Positions 13,305 to 25,300 of a stretch of 64,000 nucleotides of DNA are shown here, piece by piece. Location: contig NC_049979.1 of NCBI RefSeq assembly GCF_000003815.2, positions 15,226,688 through 15,290,687 of the forward strand, given 5' to 3'. Under the pieces are notes generated by a model. That model saw only the letters and a list, made by a program, of their open reading frames with translations, did no database searches and was not told the origin of the DNA. Every line of letters begins with the position of its first letter. Positions within the stretch are counted from its first letter, which is position 1. The position numbers were made by a program, and so were the translations under genes. This DNA comes from Branchiostoma floridae (lineage: Eukaryota; Chordata; Leptocardii; Amphioxiformes; Branchiostomatidae).

Positions 13305-16300
13305 TTATGAATTGTAGAAGTCACGTTTGGATGGAGGCACTAAGTGGGAGGGCAGCTCAGCTGGAATATTTTCTCCATCCAACTTGATCTTAATAAGGTG
13401 CTTTGCAAGAGCAAACTCATCGGAATCCAGGTTCCCATCTCTGTCAATGTCCGACAGCTTCCAGATACGCCCCAGTACTGTGTTGGGCAGCTTGGACGTG
13501 ACCATGTGTTTCTTGGCGTTTGCTCCCGTGATCTTCCCGTTCACCGGGGACAACGTGAAGAAGATCTGGTCGTACTCTGCCTTGTCCTTGGCGACCACCC
13601 ACTCCTCATCACCGATGCCTTCTCCTGCACCCTCGCCGTACCCAGCTACAAATGGACTCTCTTGCGCACCAGCAAACGCCCCGCCCCTGACGCTGGGTTC
13701 GATCTTGCACACCTCCTCCTCCTGTGGCACCATCTTCATCAGCTGCTGCATGTCCTGTGGGGAGGAAACAAAAGCAGAGTCAAATGTTACATCTTCTGTC
13801 CATAGATTCGTGAACAGTTTCATCAGGTTGGTTGGTCACACAGTAAGTTCCTATTACCTGCCTAAGTTCCAGTTGTCAAGTCTCTGAGTAGTAAAATAGC
13901 AATGATAAAATGTTGGCAGGTCAGGGGAACTTGGTTATGTGCAAGAAAAGTTTATCATCCCTCTTTCCCTTTTAAGTATGATATAGAGCTAACATCACAC
14001 AGGTCTATCAAAATTTGGCAGTTACCTGTCAGGTTTTGGACACAACTCATTTTTGTGTGGTTAGTGAACATAACCAACTTGTTCCTGATATTGATCTGTT
14101 TAATTTAAATTCTCCTTTCCTATACTGTGCTATTATCTCCCACTTAACATGAATGGGTAATGTTAATGTCATTTTAATACCAAGATGCACTGGACAATGT
14201 GACAGATACAATCATTTTCCCAGCTATAACCTGTGACTGGACTATTTTGATTTGTTTTGCAACTTTTAGTAGTTAAATGATGAATCAATAGAAAATACAC
14301 ATATTGATTTTGGTTGAAATTTGATCCTTGCAATGTGTGATTAGTCAATAGTTCACCTGACAACATTGTGAAATATGTCAATTCCTGGCCTAAGCTTTGA
14401 TAAAGACCAAAGCTTCCACCAGTGTTTGAAAGTCATATAATCACCACCATCTGTTATATGGTCAATCAACAAATTACAAGAAAGCAGTTCAACTTTGTTT
14501 TGTTACTTGTCACTTACATCCATGGCCTTTGTTGATAGTTGTTGCATGTCCTGCGATATAATAAAAACTTAAGTTCAACGTTAAACAGTCAAACATGAAT
14601 AAAAAGAACAAAAGAAACAAAATTTGATTGATGAAAATGTGTAGAAAATGAAAATGATAATCATTTTTATCAGAAAACTCGAGTTGGTGGAGGGGTCAAA
14701 AGGAAAGTGAAGTTGCCAATGGTCATATACAGGAGATGATGCCAAAATTGTTTCGCTCAATTTAAAAAAAACGTAACAACAACACCATAAGTTCACATCA
14801 AGCTTCTCGATCTTCAGTGATCATACAACATCCATAAGCGATGTGAGTGACAAGTTACCCAAGATGCTATGAGATCATAACATGCTTGCATTTATTTTGC
14901 TCACATATCACTGTCTTGCAAAAACTGTTTAAAGTGTTTATTTTCTCATAGTCTATATGATAAGATCTATTTTGCTCTGACGTAATACAAAACAAATCAA
15001 ATACAATTGTTTGGTTTGTAATAGACTGTTTGGACTATGAAACAACAGGGATATAACAAGGGGCTGCCCAAAGTGATGGATTTAGATGTCATACGATTTT
15101 CCCTTAGTGACTGTCCACATGTGGGGAATGGACTATCTACACCACTGCATGAATAAGTGGTACACCAATTTCTACTTGAATATGTGCATAATAATAGTTG
15201 TTGGTGTTGGTGGAACAAACAGAATCCTCATAAGATTTTCTTTTCTGGGGATTGTTGTAAGTGTAAACTGAATCCTACTCACCACAGTGAGCATGTGGTC
15301 CACCTTCTCGATGAGCTTGGGTTTGAGGTTGTGGAACTTGGTGAAGTCCATCTGCCGGAGCTGCTCCTGCATGCGCTCGATCTGCGGGAAGTCTCCGATG
15401 GAGATCTGCTGCTCCCGCTGGATCTGCTCGTACGTCTTGTGAAGGTTGTCAATCAGCTCCTTCTTCTTGGAGTCCTTGCCGAACATCGACGGCATCTGGC
15501 CGCGAAGGTGGCTGATGATGTAGGCTTGCACCTGTAGGAGGCAAGAACATGATAATGAACTATAGCTCTAAACTGTTCATTATTTTTCCTGACACATAAG
15601 ATGTAGTACAGTTGGCTGATGTATATACATGTAGTACAGTGTTTTGTGACACATTTTTAATATACAACAGTACAAACCTATGCACAATGGCACTTGGTCC
15701 AAAGCTACATGTTGTAATGCAGTTACTGGCTGTTTAGTTGAATTTTAGTTTGACATGTCTTGACATATCTTTTGTATTAAAGAAGAATGAGTTACAACAA
15801 ATCTTCATTTCAAGAAACCTCCTTCTTAATATGTGTAATTTCTCTATTCTCTAGGTGTGTGTGTATTTGAGTGTATTTGAGTGGAGGGGCACATCTGGAT
15901 GTGTGGGTCTGTCTCTCTGTCTGATATGAGGAATATCCTGCCTGATTGACAAGATCAGGTCACACTGGACCCAAACAACACAAACATGTGTCAGGAGAAC
16001 CTCCTTATTCCCCAGGATGTATTCTGTCCTGTCTGTCATGGCAGGCAGTGGGACCTGTTTACTCACCTTGTCAGGTTGCAACTTACTGAACAATTATCTG
16101 AGTTATCAGGACAAGTCTGGTAGGAGTGACTTGCTTTGAAAGAACACAATAATAATCTAATTAGTTGTTTGCATGCTAATATTTTTCAGAAAAAAAGCTG
16201 CAGTGCCAGTAGGACAGAAAATGCAGTCAAACAACCTAGCTTCCAATGGGCTTTCCAAACTTGAGTGATTTAACACCGTGCACACACACATTCCCAACCC

Positions 16301-19300
16301 TGAACCCTTCCATGTCTGTACTCTGTACCAGGTAGAACAAAACACCAAGTGAAGATAAATGCCATTCTGACCTGTTATTCACATATTACTGTTCTACATA
16401 AACTTTCTTTATCAGCTGGAAAGGCTTGAACTGATATCCCATGTTTGTACAAAATGTATGTATTATAGACTAGATAAACCTCAGTAGTCAGTACTGACAT
16501 AACTTAGCCTGGATACCATACCTCAACCTCAAAAATATCTTTCGTGCTAGATACTTGAGATCGGGCTGGGGTTTGGTAACCAGGCTAGACATAACTGTGC
16601 AGTCACACAGTGACATGAAATATGTGATGCTCCACTCCAGGTGAACAAGATTCCCTCCAACTGTCAGATTAAAATATTTAGCAGCCAACATGTTGACTCA
16701 GGTTTTTCTTCTGGTGTGTTTGACTATCCTAGATCACATAGTTCAAATGGAAATATCTGGTATGTGGAACAAAACTTAATCATATCAGTAAAATATACCT
16801 ACTGCATATCAAACCTTGTGACTGCATCAATAATTCATCATATATATTGATTAAAACAACAAACTGGCTACAATGTAAGTACGCAGAGGTCTAAATGCCA
16901 GCGATCCCACTGAATGATTGTAACTAATGTAAGGTTTGACTTTGGGTTTCAAGTCCCCTAGTTACAAATTGTACATTGTACTACAATATAAAACTTTTAG
17001 TAGAGTTTTAGCCTGATATTAATAATTACAGTCCTGATGGTAAAATATTGTAAAAATACTAAAATGTCAGTCCTGCATCTAATGACAGTACTCACACTGC
17101 TGCTCACCTAACAACAAAAGCTGCTGGTTCACATCATGTGTCAGGTAACCACATTTGTGATTCACAAGCTCCCAGTATCCCTGTCTTTACTCAGTTTAGT
17201 GCCTGACATTCATATTTGAACTTGACCTCAAACAACCTTGTGTTTACCTCCCCTTTCATCAACCCCGCCAATAAGGAGTGCTCTCCTCTTGGCAAGATGA
17301 CATTGGAAGGTCTGTCTTCCCAGAATCCTGCTGTTTTGTCAGTCAGGATTGAAAAAAATCCTTGCCAGTAGACCTTATGGCCAAGTTCAGCACTTTGAAG
17401 TACATGTATCTAGATATGTTGTGTGAAATAATTCTATTCAAGAACTGGGTATTCTGGCAACTCTCCTGTCAAGATCAAAGTCAACAGCAAAGAAGCGACC
17501 CCAACCTCTCCAAATACACTTAATCACACTCTACCTTCTAGAAAGCATCCTCCTTCCAAGAAGTTGTGTTCTCTCCTGTTGTTATATTTGTGTATGATTG
17601 CACTGCATAATCTTCCAACACTTTATATAAGCCTGCACTGTAAGAACCATCAAGAGTTACCCAGATCATCAGTCACTCCCAGGGGTCGTCAGTGGCAGAA
17701 CAACTGTACTTCTCACATTGCAGTTAGCATTTCTCCCTCTCCAAGCAAATATTAGAGGCGTGGAGCCTCCACACATGTGACTGTGTGTAGGGACAGTCTC
17801 ACACACACACACACAGCACCGTCCTTCAGACAACAACCATGCAGGGTCTCCCAGGTTCTACCAACAATACCGGTACACAATGAGGGAGTCTTTCCCAAAC
17901 CCTCGTCTGGTGAAAGCACAGAGAGAGACTGCTGATAAAAGCTCCAGCTACAACTTTTAAAGGTAGGATAACATTTAACATTGTTGTTGTTTATTTCAAA
18001 GCTGTATTTTAGTTTTAGTTTGACTGTTTTCCATCTGTACTGTGTTCTTGTACTGTATGTACGGAAAACGTTACTGTAAGTATCAATGTTGCAGACATGT
18101 TTGTCATAAAAACATGGGCCTGAAGATGGGCAATACAGCAGAATAAGAAGCTGATACTAAAACTTTCATACTTGACTTGAGAAACTGAGTAGGATTTGTG
18201 CCTAAAATCCTTGAAACGTTTTCAACTACTGTCATTGAAAGGAAAAATCTCTAGCCGAAAAACAATGTCCGACTGACGACAAATTTGTACCAAACTAACT
18301 TCTATACGCCTCTTAGGCAGCAAACAGCTCTTTAACAAAGTCTATTAATAGTAATCTTAATGCTAAACAAGTTCTACCCAGGGTATAAAACCATATCATC
18401 TGTATCATAGGTCGTAGTTGTACATAGAAACTGGAGAATTCCACAACTTGGCCATTAATTTTCAGTTTTCTGATATTAAGTCTCCTTCTCTGCACCAACT
18501 CAAAATGCAAGTATCCCCATCCATTACCCGTACTTGTTTTCCTTGCATACTGGAAAATCCTGACACATTAAGAATGCCACTGAGCAGCATTCTAGCTTCA
18601 GCCTCAAACAAATAGGTCCACTGTCTTCGTTTACAAATAGGGAATGTTAGCAAGAAATGCGCTGGATTTGATATGGACTCATCCATTTGCAATGATTGCA
18701 AGCATCTAACTATTTGTCCAAGTCATCTGAGCAGTAGTGTAAGAAGTCAGTTAAGGCCCAGTGTGGTAGAGGGGGCTTGAAGGTGACAACTGTTATTTTC
18801 TGGACTGTCAGGACTCTGTGTAACAGTTTGCTGGGACAAATAATACAGGGGTGAGAAATTCAGAGGATAGCAAAGTGGTTAGTCGTACGACTTGTTAAAA
18901 AAAACTGGACAAGACCAGGTCTTAACTCATCAATAAGTTTAACTGACTTGGTATCTTAAGCAGAAAAGACCAAAAATATACATGTATTAACGACTGGGGC
19001 ACTGAAAAATATGTTCCTTTTCGAAAGTTCTTTTTGAATTGTGCATACATGATGGTAACTATGTGGATCTCAATCTAAACTGTCAGGCCAATCTCTTGTA
19101 GTCTTTTCATAATTGAGTCAACTTACTGGTTTGTCCTTGCTGTATTTGTGGAAATTCAAAGACTCAATATATCTGAGTGTGTGTGTATCTAGTGAAGACT
19201 AAGAGGTCAAGGTGGATAGCTAGATTGAGTGTTATTAATGTAGAAGCCAGCATTATGTGTCATACTGGTAAAAAATACAGCAATAGAAAATACTGCTGCA

Positions 19301-22300
19301 ATCTGCAGCAAAAAGTCTGAGATTACAGAGAAAAATCATTAACAAGCAGGCTAAAAAATGCAGGCCCTGTATTATGGGAAATGTTTCCTGCCCTTTCACA
19401 TCAAGAAATAGAAGATTTTCTTGAGCAGTGTATAGACCTACATGAGATAAATACTGATGGATCCCACTCTTCCCCTTACTTAAGGAAAGTTTTTGGCCAA
19501 GCTCCAACTTTAGGAGGTATGTAATTGGAATTTGTGAGGCATGACCAATCAATATCCACACTCCTAATCTACAACATACAGAGGTAAATGGGTTTTCAGT
19601 CTGAGGGAATATGCAAATGAGCATTAAACCACTATCATGTGATATGTTCAGTAATAGATTCCAGTTGTGTTGTATAAACACTAGACTCAAATTAAAGATA
19701 GGAGTCATTGATAATAAGCCAATTTACATCATGCAAATAAGTATATCACTGTAGTAGAATAGTTCCGACCACAAGGCATGTATTCTTCATTTAAGTGACT
19801 TCAATTTTCTTCATTTAAGTGACTTCAATTTTCTTTTAATAACGCTGTCATTTGTATTGGAGAAGGAAGTATATAAATCATCAGTGAACAATGATAAACA
19901 ATGCTAGTCAGCTTAATTGCATCAACAGGACTTTAACAGTTTCAGCGTAGTTCTATTACAATTACTTTAAAGCATGAAGCCTTTAGAGATGTTACTTTAA
20001 TTCATAAAAACAATGCTTAGATCTAGGTACAAAATACCCTATAATCAACAAACCAACCTAAAAAATGTCACAAACTTGATCTTGGCAGAGAAAGCAATTA
20101 TCAAAGAGATTTACAGGTCTTGAGCTTCTCCCAGAAACAACATTCTCCATGAGTCTTGGCTTTCTAACCCAGAAGAAACTTGACCTTGGCTGTGGAACCT
20201 TCCCCAGGGAGAACCAGAAAAGGAGCCCACTGTTCAGTAATGGACGGGAGCCAACTGAGCTTCTGTAAGCTGTTAGAACTACTGTACGTCATATATCCTT
20301 CTGAAGACTGAACTAAACCACCTACCACTCACCTAGACATAGTGCAGGTGTTAACTGGAGAATAGGGACAATAGGTGAACATTGAAGGTAAGGGACAGAG
20401 TAGACAAAGGCGTGAACTTAGAAATGGAAAAACATCAGTCAACATACACCTGTATATAGTCTGACCCATTTCTCAGCAAGCATGCAGCACCTGCCTGGCC
20501 TTGTGGGTTGATGAAGGAAAAGTTGCATCATCCTTTGGGCTGGTTCATACAAAACCATGGGGAGACACTTACAGAGAAAGTTGCAAGTTTATAAGCCTTG
20601 AGAAAAAGAGATCTGATGTTCTTTTCTGTTTAGTAGTCCTAGCTAGTGTAAGTTAATAATAATAACTCTGTATGGGTGGGAGGATGGACCTCAGCCCATA
20701 TGGTCCTGGGATATGACCTATATCAATCCCAGCAGGTCACATCCCACACAGACACAACCTGTGGCTACTGGCCAAAGATCTAATTTCCAACACCCTGAGT
20801 AGAAACAGGAACTTCATGAAAGTGATGCCTTGAGGCCAGGTTTTAGGGTAGCTGAGCACAAATCAGATGTACCACATCACAAGGATTAACTCGCTGTAAA
20901 GTGGAACTATATTTTTATCCACTCTTAGCTTACAAGTTACAGAAAACTATTCTCCCATTGGTTGTGTCACAGAGGACAGATGAAGTATACTGTATACCAG
21001 CGTTCCCGCCAGGCATACGTCTTTACGTCTTTGGACGCATTTTTTTCTGGAAAGACGCATTCGGCTCGGCTGAATGCGTCCATAAAAAAATCTGAAAGAA
21101 AGGCTGACCTGTACCACCAGTGTACAAAATGTATCTGGAATCTTTCAAAAAATCTGTGTTTATAAGAAGGAATCCTACCTTTATAATTTATACTTCAAAT
21201 TTTTCACTTTCCGGTCATCCCAGTAGTCTGGGCATGGGGCGGAGCGCGGCACGTTTTACAACTAGCGGACCCATGTGCGACACACCCTGCCACGCGCCAG
21301 TCTGAGCTGTCCGTTGCGCAATGTAATTTTTTGTAGTCCGTGACATACATCTGACAGTCAGCATTCTCTAACACTCGTCTGGAAGAAATCTTATATAGAT
21401 TTTATATTCTGATTTTAACATGATACTTACTTATCCTCATTTTCACGTATTTGTTAAAGATGTGTGGGTAATACTAGTATTGAGCAAACAAACTGTTCTG
21501 TGCGAGTGTTGCACATCTCAACAAAAGTTCTCACGCTGTGGGCAATTGATTGGCAGTCGGTATCTTTGGCAACAGGCCGCCGGCGCCAAGCAGTCTAGAT
21601 TGGCCACCAGGTCCAAATCCAATCATCTTAATAACCAATCAGCGTTTGATAAATGTTATGTTGTACTCTGTCATTGGTCACCGGGAAAAAAACAAAAATT
21701 ACGGAGTATTAGGCGCACGTGACGTTGTTTTGTGATATTGGTAGCGGACCGTGTTGCCTGGCAAGTTTCTTCCCTAGCTGCTAACAATTTACTATTAAAG
21801 TTTCCTCATTTATCCAAGTTAAAAAAGCGGTGCGCGGTAAATAAGTGAAGAATCCAAAACTGTACACTTTATTTGTTATTTGCAAAATTTCTTATCTTTC
21901 AAAAAGACCAAATTTGTGGCAGAAAAGGGGCGGCAATATTGTTGTCAAGCGTCGATCGAGTCGGCTGTGCACTGGCACTGGCCTCCGTGGCACATGGCGC
22001 GGCACGCCCCCCTCCCCAGACGGATCGTCGATCGCAACGCCCAGCACGTTGGGACGTCTTTCTAGCTACTGCTTCAAGGCTACACCGGCACTGATCACTA
22101 CCAAAGAGGCAGCATATCGTCCTCCTTCGAGTAATGTATAACGTTCTTGGTCTATTTAAAAAGAAATCCAGCCAAAGATTTCACGCCGAAAACGGGGTTA
22201 CCTGAGGTCGCACGCTCGTGGAAAATGACGGCACGGCCTTGTAAAACCCCACCGATACGAAAATTTTGAGTAAAATCATCGGGAAAAATAGAAAAAAAAC

Positions 22301-25300
22301 ACAAAATGTGAGTGATGGCGTCGTTATTTTATCGTCTCGGAAAACTATTTGATGCGGGAGGGCGCAACATCGATCGCACGACTCGGTAACGTTAGACCTT
22401 TTTTTATTCAATGACGGAAAAAAATTGGCAAAATTTTTCCATGGGCTGACGAACTGGCTAGAGCCCTGTTGCGAAGCATCAAAAATTTTCATGTCTGGAC
22501 AAATTATACCCTGGCCAGATCACGGAAGGTTGATTCCCTGTGCTTATAGTTTTTTTTTTTTCATATAACGTATTTTTGGGGTTCGAGAGGGCGGTCGTCG
22601 ATTACTGAATAACGGGAGTAAAAGAGGCAACCGACATCCAATCTCAAGCGCATGATTTTCCTCTCAAATTGCAGGAAATTGTGTTTTAGAGGGTTTGAAA
22701 ATCCAAATTTTCCCGGGGGAGCATGCCCCCGGACCCCCCTAGAAAGCGAGCGCCTGCGGCGCTCGTGTCGCGCCTCCGGCGCTCATTACCCCCCTCCCCA
22801 ATATTTGGACGCATACTTTCAAGAACCTGGCGGGAACGCTGCTGTATACTCAGATTAGTCAGGTATAATGCTGAAGGGACATTTATCTAGCTCTACTGAA
22901 TAAGTATAATAAACAGTCGACTATGGCTGAACATCACGCCATATGGACTGCTACTAGCAGCACGCGAATTGACCAAATGACATCAGTTGGGATTCAATTT
23001 CTCAACCATCAATTCTGTTCCAGACATGGGTTTAGGATTGCTTTATACACACACTAACAATACATGCATGTTTCAGCACAGCCAGTACTGGAATCACAAT
23101 CAGCATCACCTTAGCAAGTCTAGCTCTCTTGATGAGGTCGTTGAGTTTCCTGAGCGCTGCGTTCCTCGGGAGACTCTGCAGGTCTGCGAACAGGTCGTGT
23201 TCCTCTGCCTCGAACAGTCGTCTGTTGATGTCGTACTGGAGAGGCTGGTCCCAGAACGAGCCGATGTACACACGTGCTACCTCAGGCGTATTGATAACCT
23301 AGGTGGAAATAACACAAAAATCCTGCATTTAGATATCCATGTGCATCATGTTTCTTCAATAAATAGTCACTTCTTTCTAGATAAAACTTGGTTTATTATT
23401 AGTACAAGGACTGTAATAGTTCTGACAACATTTCAGGTATTGGCACAGATACTGGTACAGAGATTTTGGTGTCTATTACCCATACCAAAAAAAGTGTAGC
23501 ATGTAAGATACATATGTAGACATTGGTCTTATTGCCCATTATCCTTACCAGGATTCACATACTATTTCAATAGAGTTACGTTTCACAATTTCCCTTCAAA
23601 GAATATACTTCCTCTAAGTTGTAGCATCTCATGATCTTCGTTTTTGTTTTGACTTCTGTCCTTCTACTGATGTTCAATTTCAACACCTAGCAAAGCCTAG
23701 TGTTTCCTAATTTATGCCTTGCTGCCACTGTGCAAGGATCAGTAGTAAATGTTTGTAAATTGTATCCACTGACATATAAGGTCACCAACCTTTGACCCCA
23801 TGGGTAATCCATTTATTCAATCTCCTTATTAGGTTATAAGCCTGTCATAGACATGGGTGGGACACTGTCACATGGGTACAAACCTTGTAAACAATAAAGG
23901 GCACCTTTGTTAACATCCTGAAACGTCATGTTCACCTGTACAGAAATGGATAATATTTAGCCAGGTTCCTATGAGAATGCCAAGTGCCAGGCACAGTACT
24001 GCCAGCATCATCTGGTACACATTTTCAGACATAGCTTCAGTCTGTGAGCTATGTCCTATGGGACAGATAGGTGGACCAATTTTGATTCTTAATTCATTAC
24101 AGAACATACTACACACACAGATTTCTTATTGGAGAATTTCATGTCAGTTTCCATAATATCCTGTCTATCTTACTTCCTATTTCAGGATAGCTTCTGTTCC
24201 CTAGTAATACTTCCTCAGACATAGCTATGTCATGACAGTCCATGTAGTGAAGTTTTATGCCACACATGAAACAAAACAAGGAAGTTGTGTTGTTCAGTTT
24301 CTCCTGGAAGAATGTTACTAAAGGATTAATTATTGCACACACAGCAATAAATATAGGAAACTTGGGAAACTTCCTCAAAAGACAGGATTTCCGCTTCCTG
24401 TCATGTCTCCTGTCTTCCCTTTAACAACACAGCCTAGAAAACTGAAGTCGGCAAATTCACAATAGTCTAGTATGGGCAGTGCTGTCTCCAGGACCCGTCC
24501 CTCCGTCCCTGGACGGAAATGTACTCGTCGGGACGGAAAAAATTCACCCATTCCGTCCCAAAAAATCTTAGTATTATGACATAAAAATGCAGTTTTGTTA
24601 GCTTAAAAAGGCAGGTTCAATAACTAAAATAGGCTTCCGACTTCAAATTTAATCGACTTTTCCTTCACCACGCCTCCACTTTCCAAGCCGCGAAATAAAC
24701 ATTGTCTCATGCGGTCCCGACATACGGAGATGTGTGGAAATCAGAGATCGGCAAAACGTGCTATTCCCGTGGCGCAAGAGAAGGCGGGGCTACGGCGTTA
24801 TCTTACCTAACCACTGCTTTATTTTGCAATGCCGATCGGAATCATCCGGCCCTTATACGATTTAAAATCAACATTAACGGGAAACTGCAATTCATTATGA
24901 ACCGGACACGACAGTTTAGAAATTATCTTTCTCTCTCGGCCGTCGTGTGTGTGTCGGACTGCGGAGGCCTCAGTAAACCGTCACACTGGTGATTTTCATA
25001 GTTCTACAAGACTACAACCATCGTGCAAACTGTAAACAGACCATATTCTCACCGTCTACGTCTACGATGTGACAAAGCCAGGGCCGATTCTTGCGAAATG
25101 TATCTTCAAAAGCACGTTTGTGCTTGGATTTGGGACCTAGTTCGCAGCGCCGTGTTCGTAAAGTTCCGCGCTTCTTCGTGATTGACATGGTGTTACCGCT
25201 TTGTCCGCGCCGCTGCTGGCTGTGATTGGTGGAAAGTTGATTGGATTTGTGGAATTATGACGCACACCCTGTCACAGGCGCTATATCAAAAGGCTGCCGC

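Noticed and set aside
13327..13887. Plus-strand open frames of up to 186 codons opposite the last EHD exon
   Set aside because: They are mirror frames of a strongly conserved coding exon; their peptides have no family resemblance and start and end at intron DNA.
22652..22858. Frame containing [11 protein letters not shown]
   Set aside because: It is a translation of the GC-rich palindrome block shared by two transposons.
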